Source: Ursus arctos (Eukaryota > Chordata > Mammalia > Carnivora > Ursidae). From it: a DNA stretch of 64,000 bases. The stretch lies in NCBI RefSeq assembly GCF_023065955.2, contig NW_026622997.1:5690001-5754000 (forward strand), read 5' to 3'. The notes under the pieces were generated by a model. That model ran no database searches, was not told where the DNA came from, and saw only the letters and a list, made by a program, of their open reading frames with translations. This document shows, one piece after another, positions 34,871-48,705 of this stretch; the first letter of the stretch is position 1, and every line of letters begins with the position of its first letter. Made by a program: the position numbers and the translations under genes.

Positions 34871-35690
34871 CTTGATCTATTTTGTGTAATAACAATACTT
34901 GTAGGAATTTAAAAACTTAAATAGGGGCTTTAATGTTAACTTTGTCACTCCAGATGTCTTTACTTCAAATGGTGAAGAACTAGCAAGATCTAAAATTGAC
35001 TTTTATTTATTTATATTGGACCAGTCTAGGATTTCTACTTCAAAGTATCATAAGATAATGTAGTTATTACTGTGCCATTCAGTCTTATAAAGGCAAATAC
35101 TGGGAGTCAGGTAGTGACTGTTTTTCTTGATTTGGTTATAACTATTAACATTTTGGGGAGGGCCAGAAATAGAACCTCCCCCCCCCCCCTTCTGTGTTTG
35201 GAATCAAGAGAGAGATAAGGCACAGGAAACATTTGGGTGGAAATTAGAGTGCCAGATATGTTGCTGAAGGAGCAGACTGGAGACAGGGCTTTAGATCTGT
35301 GGCAAATGGGCTTGACTGTAAATGTGCCTACTCACTTCCAGGCACAGCTGGGCAGATGCAGGTCCCTTCAATTTACCACATGGCCAAGACTCCCCTCTTG
35401 CGCAAGCAGAGAAATCTGAAAGACATAAGGGAGAGCTGACCTGAGCTGGCTCAATTCTTTCTCCCAAGTTCACTAATATGATAATTCAGCTTCTGTCTCA
35501 AGGGCAGGAATGAGTGAGGGCTAGGGCAAAGAGCATCTATGTTGATCAGGTCCTACTTCTGGGGGAAAGCAAATGTATTTCAAAGAACCTATGCTAATGA
35601 TAGTAGGTCATCAATAATCCTGCAATTAGTTAGTGAGTCATGATTGTAGGGTTAGCACAGACTAAATACTACAGATAACAAAGGTAACAG
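34871..35690. other. Unique DNA with a poly-C tract
   Basis: No gene or recognised family. A run of about 12 C occurs near 35179-35190. The two opposite 60-codon frames at 35237-35473 are chance overlaps. Confidence 0.6.
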
Positions 35691-36305
35691 AAAGCATTCT
35701 AGTCCTGAAACAGTAGCTGGTGAGACAGATAATACACACACAAAAATTTAAATATCTCGGTCTGATCTTACTGTTGGAAAAGGATCAGGAATTAACAAGC
35801 TGTAAATTCTGCAGTGTAGAAATGATCACTGGATACCTCAGGAGGTCTTTTCATGCAAACATTTTTTCCTGCCTGATTAAGTGTGAAAGCCAGCTGTGAA
35901 AAGAGGTCTCTACTTCATAAGTGATGGTCAACAATGCTCTGTATTGTCTGTCTTTTTATTCAGATGATTTGATGCCTGGGGTCTCACTGGCCCCAGAGGG
36001 ACTGCCCCTCCTAGGGTTAGCTAATGCTTAGGGGTAGTAAACAACTTTTCTGGGGATTGTGTCTTTCAAAAGAAAAACAACCAACCCAGAGCCTATCCTC
36101 TGCCCGCTGTGTCCTACAACTCACTGAAATCATTCACCCTAGCGAATTCCAAGCCTATGTACCCTGCCTCATACATTCCTTCCCTGTGGAAACCCAATAG
36201 AGTCTCTTGCCCATGTTTCCCCTTTGTGCCTTCTGTCTGCTGACGGATCCTGGTGCTTACCTGTGTGGCCCTGCGTGGCACCCTTAGGAACTGTGAGTAA
36301 CAGTG
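35691..36305 (+). mobile_element. Probable ERVL-class LTR remnant
   Basis: The 3' half (ggaaacccaatagagtctct, then ttgcccatgtttcccctttg, then tgtggccctgcgtggcaccc and aactgtgagtaac) follows the end of ERVL-type mammalian LTRs as I remember them, with AATAGA where AATAAA is expected. The left border is uncertain. Confidence 0.5.
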
Positions 36306-36564
36306 GCCATCATCTCTTGAACTTTGGCCTCGCTATACCTGAATGATAATAGAACCTACATTTAAAAACACATCCTTCCCCCTCTGCCTTAGAACACAGT
36401 TTGTATGCATCAGGATTAGTGTTTAAACATATTTTTGTTACTAACAAGATTTCTGATGTATTGAAAGTGAAGGTTGGGATATCCTAAAGTATTTTAGATT
36501 GACTTGATATTTATACAGCACTTACCTTTCTTTCGTAGACTTTCTTCTTTAACATCTTCCTAAA
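36306..36564. other. Short unique spacer
   Basis: Nothing recognised between the LTR remnant and the old L1 fragment. Confidence 0.5.
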
Positions 36565-37185
36565 TATCCAGTGTGTTTTTTTCAGTTACTTTTTTATTTT
36601 GAGACAACTGTAAATTCACATGGAGTTGTAAGATACAATGCAGATGGATTCTATGCACTCATCACCCATTTTCCCCGGTGATAATATTTTGAATGTTATC
36701 ACAACCAGGAAATTGACACTGGTATAGTCCACAGATCTTACTCAGATTTCACTGTTTTACCTGTACTCTTTTTGTGTGTGTGCGTTTTAGTTCCATCATG
36801 CATGTAGATTTCTGTGACCAGTACCACAATCAGGGTACAGAGCAGAGAACAGTTCTATCATAAGGATCCTTTGTGTTACTATTTTGGAGCCCCAGCCAAC
36901 TAATACCCCACTCCCTTCCCTAACACTTGGCAACCACTAACCCATTCTTCATCTCTATAATTCTGCTATTTCAAGATATTGTACAAATGGAATCGTACAG
37001 TATTTGACCTTTTGAGTTCCTTTATTCAACATATTTCTCTTGAGATCCATCCAAACTGTTGTGTATATAAATATTTTGTTGCTTTTTATTGCTTAGTAGT
37101 ATTTCATAGTGTGGATGTGCCAAAGTTTGGTTAATCATATAACCACTGAAGGACATCTGGGTTGTTTCCAGCTTTTAAAAAAAGA
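36565..37185 (-). mobile_element. Old L1M 3' UTR fragment
   Basis: Antisense of an L1MB/MC-like 3' region, recognised from gagacaactgtaaattcac, ataatattttgaatgttatc, cttggcaaccactaaccca and atggaatcgtacagtattt in order, ending in ggacatctgggttgtttcc. No coding part survives. Confidence 0.78.
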
Positions 37186-40100
37186 CATTTGTCATCTATA
37201 TTAGTCACCAGGACTCCACAATATTTCCTCAAACTTGTCACTATTACAGTTTTATTCTTATTCTTCCATGTCTCCTGTGACATTCCTCTGTTCCTACAAG
37301 TGTCTTTTGTCACTTTTTCTAAAATCAGAGTACAAATTCTTCTTTAACCTCAAAATAATTACTCATTTTCTCTTTGCTTCATTTCCCCTTCCCTATATGA
37401 AGCTATTAAGTGTCTCTATTTCTACTGTTGAAAAGGTTAATGTGATCACTTCTGTTTACACAGCCTGATAAGAAGGTTATATAAATTATTTAGACATATA
37501 GGTGTGAGTCAGCTCTGCCCCCAACTAGAGCTGAAGTTATAGAGAATCAAATATAGCTGCCTCAGCGGCCTGCTACATTTTCATGGCCAGGCCCTTTTCC
37601 TGGTGATATTTAATTCCCAGAATCCTGTCTTTCCAGGGGTCTGGTGCTGAGACTGTTCAGGCACAAACCACTTAGAGCTGGCAGACATACTAGATTATTC
37701 ATTATCAAGTCCTCAAGAAAGTATTAGCTGGACTTGCATAGAATTGGACTTGTAACTCAATTAAGATATTAATTAGACTTGATGAAGTTCAGGCAGAAAC
37801 CACACACATCCTCTCTTCAGGCTAAAAGTTTGCCTTTATTGTACACCAAGTGCTTAATATGTCTTATTTATATTCAGCCAAGTACCAAAAAAGAATGCTT
37901 ATTGCATTCAAAGCTATCATGCTAGAAGTTTTTGAAATTCAGACTCATTGGAATTCCAACCAGGCCTACTTCTGAATGAGGACAGATTGCCCTAGGCTGA
38001 AATATCACCACCTGAACACCCTGGTTCCATTTAGCCATAGGTTGGAAGGAAATCGAAGGCCTTCTTCTGGGTTTGCAGTCTCTCTTGTGCAGCACGATCA
38101 CTCTGGAGGTGTGCATTGTACCAGGAATCTGATTTATAAAATTTCCCCAGTGATTTGGATGATCAGACAGGTTTGGAGAACCTGTACTAGGTGACATTAC
38201 CTCTTGAGGAAAGCCTCTTCCAAGTCTGTATCCTTCTTGGCACATATAGGGTCAGGAAACAACACAGAGACTTGAATATAATTGACTTGAGGAGCCTGGT
38301 GATGAAGCTGGAGATCTTGAAATTTCTGAAGTTGGATGTCACAGAAGGAAGTGGTGGTGACACTGCTGATGGACCCAGTGCTAGATCTCCTGGCTCTGAG
38401 GCAGAACAAGCACGAACTTGGTAACTGCTTAGCGTCCCTCGGCCTCTCTGGGGGAGGTTAGGATGGATGCTTTCTTAGGTTTCCTCTAGAGCTGTAGTCT
38501 GTTTGGGACCAAGCTTCCTTGTACAAATCAATAGAACCCAAAGTAAGGACAGAGTCTGACTCTGGGACCCTGGGGGACTGAGTAGACAGAAGCACAGGCT
38601 GATGTGAGAATAATTGAATACATGATAGATGGTTCATAAATGTGAGTGAAAGAAGGTATGGCTGAATTAATGAATAGATAGGAGGGGAGTTCTCCTTCCC
38701 TCAGAAGTCTGCAGTACTGTGATCACGAGTAGATTCCCTTTCCAAGTCTGTCTCTCGAAGATCCTAAGCTGGCTCTACCTAGGGCTGAAGTCCAGGGAGA
38801 GGCATAGGAAGTTTGCTTAAAGAGTTCTTTCTGTTATTTCTATGCTGTTGGAAGAGGCTTCCTTACAGATAAATACATCAGTAAATGAGTTTGTTTCCAA
38901 AACTGCAACACTACATACTGGCCTGCTGGTAGGGTTCATGAAAAGAAAAAACAACCTCTATATGCCTCTACAATGTCATCTAGCACACCGACTAAGATCA
39001 TAAGGTTTCTGTTCCTTAAGCACTGATAATACTGTCAGAGGGGATGTATATCCTTTCTCAAATTCTCACTAAAGATATGCTCTGAAACTCTGAGGCACAG
39101 GGCATTTTTTAAAAAAGCAGCAAGTCATATACTGATTAAGAAAAAAGAGAGTTGTCACCTCTCTATCTTCATAATCCTCAACTACAACCGTATGACTCTC
39201 ATCAGAGAAAGTGTGGCAACAGTTCTCCCGTGCTCTCTATAAAGATAATATGCTTGTAGAAGGGAGATATATTTAACTAAGGAAGAGAAAATCTTGCAAA
39301 CTGGTTTTCTGAAGAGCTAATATTATGTTCTATACTAGGCTGGTACATAGCATCAAATATGAAAGAATGTACTGAAGCTTAGAGTAGTATTATGCGTTAA
39401 ATAAAACAAAAATTCTGAGTAACTAGCTTGTTTGCCTTTTGGGTACCTAGTGTAAGGGAGACACCTTGCTGAAAATCAGGATAAGCTTTTACAATAATTG
39501 CCATAGAACATTATCACAGATTTGAATGACATTTGTAGAGCTCCGATTTCTAGAAAATTAAAAACAGGCAAAATATTATAAAAAAGGAAAAGTTGTATGA
39601 ACATTGAGATAGAAGCAATGGTAATTTGTAAGACTTTGTATTTTCAAAATCAATTTATTACTTGCCATATATACCACACATCTTGGCTTGTTTCTCAAAA
39701 TTCAAGACAGATAAATTTAAAAGTAAAATTGTTTTAGGTCATTATCAATCCGCTAATTTGATATGCTTTTGAAGTTTCCTTGCTTTTAACTAAATAAAGG
39801 TACAAGCCTTTGCATTTTCTGCAACATCTGAAAATCAGCCTTCCATCAGTATAAAGTCATAATGGGTGGCTTATTTTGTAATGCAGTCAAGCCTTGTGTG
39901 AGTATCACTTGCGTTTCCAGTTTTGAACTTCTTATTTATTTCCGAGTAGATATATAAATGAATAGGGTTGGCTGCCAGCAATAAACTGGTAATGTTTTGT
40001 ATTTGTCTTGTTTTAGAGAGAATAGCAGTACCTAGTAAGAATAGAGATTACATTATGCATACAATGGCAGAAAGAAGTACTTAATAGCTCCAAGTATCTG

Positions 40101-40476
40101 ACCATATTCTCTGGACAAGTGCAAGCTAATGTATGTTTGATCAGTGAAAGTACCAATATTTTCTAATCGTTCTTGACTCATTGTTTTGGGCTTTACTTTT
40201 CAAATTCCATAGCAATGATACATGGTAACTGTGATACAGTATCATAGTTGTCTTTGAAGTAAAGTTCTCCGGCATGCAGGAAATACAATGTTTTGTTTTT
40301 CTCAATTTTCATCATTCTTTTAATTCTTTTACCAGAACTCTTTTCCTCCATTCCTAGAATATTTCCTGGTGGGAAGCTGGACCCTTAGGATGATGCAGCA
40401 GAGCTATGTCCTGTGGGACATTAATAGCTGCTCCTCCTAACAAGTCATGTCCTCCCCAATAATGCCAGTTGACAGT
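37186..40476. other. Unique intergenic DNA, no confident gene
   Basis: Open frames overlap on both strands around 37922-38424 (107 codons minus, 77 codons plus), but neither shows a family motif. A hAT/MER5-like repeat motif (gaacctgtactaggtgac region on the opposite strand) may account for part of it. The remaining 2 kb are AT-rich with no recognised repeat. Confidence 0.5.
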
Positions 40477-40479
40477 TTT

Positions 40480-40536
<57 letters not shown>

Positions 40537-40537
40537 T
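40477..40537. repeat. (CTTT)n microsatellite
   Basis: About 14 near-perfect cttt units, followed by a degenerate pyrimidine-rich tract to about 40600. Confidence 0.97.
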
Positions 40538-41180
40538 TTTCTCTCTTTTATCTCTCTCTCTTACTGTTGCTCCATCTCTATCTATCTATATTAGGAAAAC
40601 AGTACACATTTACAGAATTATTGCTTACAAATAAGCCAGAAAGAATGCATGCTCTGCTTTCTTGCACTGCTGATAAGTAGCACTAATCAACTGGCTGTGG
40701 AAGTACTTCTGTGTTCCCTCTAAGAGTCCCTGGAATGCTAGAGGTATTTTATCTTTAATTTTGTAACTCAGATATCTTCTGAGGCTTGTAAGGTTTTAGC
40801 AACAATGCCCTGTGAATATAGCTTTTCCCTTGTACAAGTTTCTTCAGAAATTCACTCACACCAAGCATGAATGAGTTCTGGTATGACTGATAAAGGTCTA
40901 GATAGTCAGGAAAAAACCCATCTATCATGTCTTCTAGGAGTCCTTTCTCTTCTGCTTCCTCCTGTGTCTCCCTACAATACACTTAAACCCAAATTGCTAA
41001 CCAACCTTCCTCTAAATTTCAGATCCTTATTTGTTCCTCTGACATGCTCAGCACTCCCTCCTTCCTGTGGAAACTCGTTGAGCAGCCAACCACAAGATCT
41101 AGCTTCTCAAAGCAGTCCTTATAAAACACACACACAAAAACAAAACAAACAAAACAAAATTCTCCCTGAGAGAGATTTTG
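40538..41180. other. Intergenic DNA, no confident gene
   Basis: A 75-codon minus frame at 40755-40982 (GTG start; contains GFFPDYLDLYQSYQNS) is the only peptide-like stretch. It has no recognised homologue and no splice or promoter context visible to me. An A-rich run with aaaacaaac repeats lies near 41128-41158. Confidence 0.45.
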
Positions 41181-43984
41181 ATTATTTTTTTCCACTTTGA
41201 TAAACCTCCAGGCAGAAAGAGGAAGGACCCAAATAAATAAAATCACAAATGAGAGAGGAGAAATAACATCCAACACCACAGAAATACAATTATAAGAGAA
41301 TATTACAAAAAAAATGCCAACAAATTGCAAAACATGGAAGAAATGAATAAATTCCTAGAAACATAGAAACTACCAAAACTAAAACAAAAGAAATAGAAAC
41401 GTTGAGCAGACTGATAACCAACAAAGAAATTAAGTCAGGAATAAAAATCCTCCAAACAAAAGTCCATGGCCAGATGATTCCACAAGAAAATTCTACCAAA
41501 CATTTAAAGAAGAATTAATACCCATTCTTTTAAAACTATTCCAAAAAATAGAAAAGGAAGAAAAGCTTCCTAATTCATTCTATGAGGCCAATATTACTGA
41601 TACCAAAACCAGATAAAGACTTCACTAAAAAAGAGAACTACAGGCCAATATTCCTGATGAACAGGGATGCAAAAATTCTCAGTACAATACTAACAAACTG
41701 AATCCAACAATACATTAAAAGACCCATTCCCCATGATCAAGTGGGATTTATTCCTGGTTTGCAGGGGTGGTTCAATATTCATAAATCAATCAACATGATA
41801 CACTGCATTAATAAAAGAAAGGATAAGAACCATATGATCATTTCAATAGATGCAAAAAAATTTGAAAGTACAACATCCATTTATGATAAAAACTCTCAAC
41901 AAAGTAGGTTTAGAGAGAATATACCTCAACATAATATAGGCCATATATGGAACACCCACAGGTACTATTTTCCTCAATTGGGAAAAACTGAGAGTTTTTC
42001 CTCTATGGTCATGAACAAGACAGGGATGTACACTTTGATTACTGTTATTTGACATAGTACTGGAAGTCCTAGCCATAGCAATCAGACAACAAAAAGAAAT
42101 AAAATGCATCCAAATCAGCAATGAAGAAGTAAAGCTTTTACTATTTGCAGATGACATGATACTGTATATAGAAAACCCAAAAGACACCACCAAAAAACTG
42201 TTAAACTGATAAATGAATTCAGTAAATTTGCAATATACAAGATCAATGTACCGAAATCAATTGCATTTCTTTTCTTTTTTTTTTTTTTAAAGATTTTATT
42301 TATTATTTGAGAGAGAGCAGGGGAGAGAAAGAGAGAGAGAGAGAGAACAAGCAGAGGGGATGGGCAGAGGGAGAGGGAGAAGCAGACTCCCCGCTGAGTA
42401 GGGAGCCCAATGTGGGACTTGATTCCAGGACCCTGGGATCATGACCTAAGTAGAAGGCAGATGCTTAACAGGCTGAGCCACCCAGGCACTTTATTGCATT
42501 TCTATACGCTTCAAGCATCAGGAAGAGAAATTAAGGAATCATTCCCATTTACAGTTGTATCCAAACAATAAGATATGTAGGGATAAACCTAACCAAGGAG
42601 GTGAAAGACTAGTACTCTGAAAACTATAAAATATTTATGAAAGAAATTGAAGATGACACAAAGAAATGAAAAGACATTTTATTCTCATTGATTAGAAAAA
42701 CATATATTGTTAAAATGTTTACGCTACCCAAAACAATCTACACATTTAATGCAATTCCTAACAAAATACCACCAGCATTTTTCACAGAGCTAGAACAAGC
42801 AATCCTAAAATTTGTATAGAACCACAGAAGACTCCAAATAGTCAAAGCAACCTTGAAAAAGAAAGTAAAGCTGGAAGCATTACAATTCCAGACTTCAAAT
42901 TATATTACAAAGCTGTAGTGATCAAATCAGTAGGGTACTGGCACAAAAACAGACACATAGATCAATGGAACAGAGTAGAAAACCCAGAAATAAACACACA
43001 CTATATGGTCAAGTAATCTTCAACAAAACAGGAAAGAATATCCAATGAAAAAGACAGTCTCTTCAAGAAACAGTGTTGGGAAAACTGGACAGCAACATGC
43101 AAAAAGAATGAAACTAGAGAACCTTCCTACACCAAACACAAAAATAAATTCAAAATGGATAAAAGACCTAAATATGAGACATGAAACCATAAAAATGCTG
43201 GTGGAGAACACAAGCATTAACCTCTTTGACATCAGCAGTAGCAACTTATTTCTAGATATGTGTCTTGAGGCAAGGGAAACAAAAGCAAAAATAAACTATT
43301 GGAACTTACCAAAATAAAAAGCTTCTGCACAGTGAAAAGAAACAATCAACAAAATTAAATGGCAACCTACAGAATGGGAGAAGATATTTGCAAATGCCAT
43401 ATCTGATAATGTTTTTTCCCCCCAAATATATAAAGAACTTCTCAAACTCAACACCCAAAGAGCAAATAATCCAATTAAAAATAGGAGACATGAATAGACA
43501 TTTTTTCCAAAGTAGACATACAGATGGCTGACAGACACATGAAAAAATGCTCAATATCACCGATCATCAGGGAAATACAAATAAAAAATACAATGGGACA
43601 TCATCTCACACCTGTCAGAATGGGTAAAAATCAACAACACAAGAAACCACAGGTATTGGTGGGAATGTGGAGAAAGGGGAACCATCTTGCAATGTTGGTA
43701 GGAATGTAAACTGGTGCAACCACTATGGAAAATAGTATGGTGATTCCTCAAAAGACATAGGAATGTCTACCCTATGAACCAGAATTGCACTGCTAGGTAT
43801 TTACCAAAGAGTACAAAAACACTAATTTGAAGGATTACATACACCCCAATACTTATAGCAACATTATCTACAATAGCCAAAGTGTGGAAACAGTCACATG
43901 AATGGAGCTAGAGAGTACTATGATAAGTGAAATAAGTCAGAGGAAGACACATACCATATGATTTCACTCATATGTAGAACTTAA
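41181..43984 (+). pseudogene. L1 ORF2 remnant (C-terminal two thirds)
   Basis: Readable conserved segments in shifting frames include [19 protein letters not shown] (41741 on), [18 protein letters not shown] catalytic block near 42139-42180, and [13 protein letters not shown] before the Cys-rich end. The natural stop TAA is at 43982-43984. Multiple stops and a SINE insertion make it inactive. Confidence 0.9.
42271..42493 (-). mobile_element. CAN SINE inside the plus-strand L1
   Basis: Long T-run, aaagattttatttatt, an expanded GA-rich body and a head complement ending gccacccaggcac. Perfect 10-bp target duplications ttgcatttct lie at 42261-42270 and 42494-42503, inside L1 ORF2. Confidence 0.94.
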
Positions 43985-44295
43985 GAAGCAGAACAAATGA
44001 GCAAAGGGAGGGAAAGGGGAAAGAGATAAACAAGAAAGAGCCTCTTAACTACAGAGAATAAACTCATGGTTACCAGAGGGGAAGTGGGTTTGAGGATGGG
44101 ATAAATAGGTGATGAGGATTAAGGCGTGCACTTGTCGTGATGAACACCAGGTGTTGTATGGAAGTGTTGATTCACTATATTGTACACCTGAAACTAATAT
44201 TACACTGTATGTTAACTAACTGGAAATTAAATTAAAAATTTTAAAAAAGAAACCATCCTTGAGGAATCAGAGGCATTGAATTTACTAAACAGAGT

Positions 44296-44342
44296 ATGTA
44301 TATATGTATGTATGTATGTATATATGTATGTATGTATGTATT
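44296..44342. repeat. (TATG)n microsatellite
   Basis: Interrupted tatg/tata repeats between the L1 3' tail and the next element. Confidence 0.9.
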
Positions 44343-44678
44343 TATAATTGATGTATAACCTGATATTAGTTTCAGGTATACAACATAATGATTTGATATT
44401 TATATATATTGTGTAATGATTGCCACAATAAGTCTAGTTAACATCTATCACCACATATTGTTTCTTTTGTTTGTGTTTCTTACAATGAGAATTTTTAAGA
44501 TCTACTCTTCCAGCAACTTTCAAATACACAGTACAGTATTATTAACTACAATCACCAGGCTGTACATTATATCCCATGACTTATTTATTTTATAACTGGA
44601 ATTTAATATGTTTTGGCTACTTTAATCCATTTTGCTCCAAACACCAATCTGTTCTCTGTATCTATGAGTTCGGGTGTC

Positions 44679-44680
<2 letters not shown>
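44343..44680 (-). mobile_element. Older L1 3' UTR, left part of a split element
   Basis: Antisense L1MA/MB-like 3' UTR: ttgatgtataacctgatatt, then acatctatcaccacatattg, then tctgtatctatgagttcggg. It appears to continue at about 49474, on the other side of the younger L1 at 44767-49473. Confidence 0.75.

Positions 44681-44726
<46 letters not shown>
44681..44726. repeat. (CTTT)n microsatellite
   Basis: Perfect tttc repeats, about 11 units, at the left boundary between the older and the younger L1. Confidence 0.97.
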
Positions 44727-45026
44727 GGGGGTTTCTAAGAAGACAGCCTTGGTCTTTCTTTTTTTTTTTCATTTAAATTTAATTAATTAACATAATGTAT
44801 ATTAGTTTCAGAGTGATTCATCAGTTGTATATAACTGCCAGTGCTCCTTACATCATGTGCCCTCCTTAATGCCAGTCATGGAGTAACCCATCCCTTCACC
44901 CTCTTCCCCTCCAGCAATCCTCAGATTGTTTCCTATGATTAAGAGTCTCATATGGTTTGTCTCCTTCTCTGACTTCATCTTGTTTTATTTTTCCCTCCCT
45001 TCCCCTATGATCCTCTGTTTTCTTTC

Positions 45027-48000
45027 TTAAATTCCACATATGAATGAGTTCCATCCACGTTGTTCCAAATGGTAAGATTTCATTTTTTAATGGCTGAGTA
45101 ATACTCCATTGTATGTATAAATACCTCATCTTTATCCATTCATCTGTTGATGGACATCTGGACTCTTTCCATAGTTTGCCTATTTTGGACGTTGCTGCTA
45201 TGAACTTTGGGGTGCTGTTGCTCCTTCAGATCACTACATTTGTATTTTTGGGGTAAATACTTAATAGTGTAATTGCTAGGTTGTAGGGTAGCTCTATTTT
45301 TAACATTTTGAGGAACCTCCATACTGTTTTCCAGAGTGGCTGCACCAGCTTACATTCCCACCAACAGTGTAAGAGGGGTCCCTTTTCTCTGCATCCTTGC
45401 CAACATTTCTTGTTTCCTGACTTGTTAATTTTTGCCATTCTAACTGGGGTAAGGTGGTATCTCATTGTGGTTTTGATTTGTATTTCCCTGATGCTGAGTG
45501 ATGTAGGGGGATTTTTTCATGTGTCTGTTAGCCATTTGCGTGTCTTCTTTTGAGAAATGTCTGTTCATGTCTTCTGCCCACTTCCTGACTGGATTATTTG
45601 TTCTTTGTGCTAAGTTTGATAAATTCTTTATAGATTTCGGTTACTAGCCCTTTATGTGGTAAGACATTTGCAGATATCTTCACCCATTCTGTCGGCTGTC
45701 TATGGTTTTATTGACTATTTCCTTTGCTGTGCAAAAGCTTTTTATCCTGATGCAGTTCCAATAGTTAATTTTTGCCTTTGTTTCCCTTGCCTTTGGAAAT
45801 GTGTCTAGCTAAAAGTTGCCATGACCAAGGTCAATGAGGTTCTTGCCTGTGTTCTTCTCTATGATTTTGATGGATTCCTGTTTCACATTTAGGTCTTTCA
45901 TTCATTTTGAGTCTATTTTTGTGTATTGTGTAAGAAAGTGGTCCAGTTTCATTCTTCTGCATGTGGCTGTCCAATTTTCCCAACACCATTTGTTGAAGAG
46001 ACTTTTTTTCCATTGGATATTCTTTCCTGCTTTGTTGATGATTAGTTGACCATAGAGTTGAGGGTCCATTTCTGGGTTCTCTACTGTGTTCCATTGACCT
46101 GTGTATCTGTTTTTGTGTCAGTACCATGTTGTCTTGGTGATCACAGCTTTGTAATAGAGCTTGAAGTCCAGAATTGTAATGCCACCAGCTTTGGTTTTCC
46201 TTTTCAACATTCTTTTGGCTATTCAGCATCTTTTCTGGTTCCATACAAATTTAGGATTATTTGTTCCAGGTCTGTGAAAAATGTTGATGGTATTTTGATA
46301 GGGATTGTGTTGAATGTATAGATTGCTCTAGGTAGCACAGACATTTTAACATTATTTGTTCTTCCAATCCATGAGCGTGGAGTATTTTTTCATTTCTTTA
46401 TGTATCTTAAGGTTTTTGTTGCAATCATAAATAGTATCAATTCCTTAATTTCTCTTTCTTCTGTCTCACTGTTAGTGTGTGGAAATGCAACTGATTTCTG
46501 TGCATTGATTTCATATCCTGCCACTTTGCTGGATTCCTGTATGAGTTCTAGCAATTTGGGGGTGGAGTCTCTTGGGTTTTCCACATAAAGTATCATGTCA
46601 TCTGCAAAGAGTGAGGATTTGACTTCTTCTTTGCTGATTCCGATGCCTTTTATTTCTTTTTGTCGTCTGATTGCTGAGTCTAGGACTTCTAGTACTATGT
46701 TGAACAATAATGGTGAGAGTGGACATTCCTGTCATATTCTTTTTTATGATATTGAGGCATGTTCCCTCTATTCCTGCACTGTGGAGATTTTTTATCAAGA
46801 AAGGATTCTGTATTTTGTCAAATGTGTTTTCCACATCAATTGAGAGGATCATCTGGTTCTTGTCCTTTCTTTTATTAATGTAGTGTATCACACTAATCGA
46901 TTTGTGGATGTTGAACCACCCTTGCAGCCCAGGAATAAATCCCACTTGGTCATGGTGAATAATCCTTTTTATGTGCTATTGGATTCTATTGGCTAGTATC
47001 CTGGTGAGAATTTTTGCATCCATGTTCATCAGGGATATTGGTCTGTAATTCTCCTTTTTGGTAGGGTCTTTGCTGAGTTTTGGGATCAAGGTAATGCTGG
47101 CCTCATAGAAAGAGTTTGGAAGTTTTCCTTCTATTTCTATTTTTTGAAACAGCTTCAGAAGAATAGGTACTAATTCTTCTTTAAGTGTTTGGTAGAATTC
47201 CCCTGGTAAGCCATCCAGCCCTGGACTCTTGTTTGTTGGGAGATTTTGGATTACTGCTTCAATTTCCTTGCTGGTCATGGGTCTGTTCAGGTTTTCTATT
47301 TCTTCCTGGTTCAGTTTTGTTAGTTTATATGTTTCTAGGAATGCATCCATTTTTTCCAGATTGCCTAATTTGTTGGCAAATAGTTGCTCAAAATATGTTC
47401 TTATAATTGTTTGTATTTCTTCATTGTTGGTTGTGATCTCTCCTCTTTCATTCATGATTTTATTTATTTGGGTCTTTTTTCTTTTTGATAAGTCTGGCTA
47501 GGGGTTTACCAATCTTATTAATTCTTTCAGAGAACAAGTTCCTAGTTTCTTTGATCTGTTGTGTTCTTTTGGTTTCTATTTCACTGATTTCTGCTCTCAT
47601 CTTTATTAATTTTCTTCTCCTGATGGGTTTAGGCTTTATTTTCTGTTCTTTCTCCAGCTTCTTTAGGTATAAGGTTAGGTTGTATATTTGAGACCTTTCC
47701 TGTTTCTTGAGAAAGACTTGTGTTGCTATATACTTCCCTCTTAGGACCACCTTTGTTGCATCACAAAGGTTTTGAACAATTGCATTTTCTTTTTCATTTG
47801 TTTCCATGAGTTTTTAAAATTCTTCTCTAATTTCCTTGTTGACCCATTCATTCTTTAGTAGGATGCTCTTTAACCTCCATGTGTTTGTGTTCCTTCCAAA
47901 TTTCCTCTTGTGATTGAGTTCAAGTTTCAAAGCATTGTAGTCTGAAAATATGCAGGGAATAATCCCAATCTTTTGGTGCTGGTTGAGACCTGATTTGAGA

Positions 48001-48621
48001 CCCAGTATGTGGTCTATTCTGGAGAATGCTCCATGTGCACTTGAGAAGAATGTGTATTCTGTTGTTTTAAGGTAGAATGCTCTGCATATATCTGTGAAGT
48101 CCATCTGGTCTATTGTGTCCTTCAAAGCCTTTGTTTCCTTGTTGCTCTTCTGCTTAGATGATCTGTCCATTGCAATGAGTGTGATGTTAACGTCCTCTGC
48201 TAATATTTTATTATTATCAATGTGTTTCTTTAATTTTGTTATTAATTGGTTTATATATTTGGCTATCCTCATGTTAAGGGCATAAATATTTATAATTGTT
48301 AGTTCTTCTTGTTGGATAGACCCGTTAATTACAATATAGTGTCCTTCTTCATCTCTTACTACAGTCTTTGGTTTAAATATAATTTATCTGATATAAGGAT
48401 AGTTACCCCAGCTTTCTTTGATGTCCATTAGCATGATAAATGGTTCTCCACTCCCTCACTTTCAATCTGGTGGTGTCTTTGGGTCTAAAATGAATTCTTG
48501 TTGACAGAATATCAATGGGTCTTCTTTTTTTTATCCAATATGATACCCTATGTCTTTTAATTGGAGCATTTAGCCCATTTACATTCAGAATAACTATTGA
48601 AAGATATGAATTTAGTGCCAT
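45027..48621 (-). pseudogene. L1 ORF2 remnant
   Basis: It starts MALNSYLSIVILNVNGLN near 48621 and spans the full ORF2. Open pieces include 48272-47814 (FSRIDHILG, IFSDYNALKLEL: SDH has become SDY), 47455-46976 ([14 protein letters not shown]) and 46707-46390 ([15 protein letters not shown], intact FADD). The tail has [19 protein letters not shown]. Frameshifts and stops occur throughout. Confidence 0.92.
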
Positions 48622-48705
48622 TGTATTGCCTGTAAAGTCATTGTTTCTGTATATTGTCTCTGTTCCTTTCTGGTCTATGTTACTTTTGGGTTCTCTCTTC
48701 ATTTA

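Larger units (their letters stand above)
41181..44262 (+). mobile_element. 5'-truncated plus-strand L1 with a SINE insertion
   Basis: Sense L1 starting in the middle of ORF2 (aggacccaaataaataaaat region) and running through the 3' UTR to an A-rich tail ending near 44260. The ORF2 is broken. Divergence is moderate, and a SINE at 42271-42493 interrupts it. I could not establish flanking duplications. Confidence 0.92.

Noticed and set aside
37922..38424. Overlapping frames on both strands as a possible processed pseudogene
   Set aside because: I recognise no protein family, and both strands are open by chance to a similar degree. Part looks like a hAT-type repeat.
40447..40680. Frame containing SFFLSFFLSFF repeats
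   Set aside because: It is the translation of a CTTT microsatellite; similar frames occur at 44576-44776.
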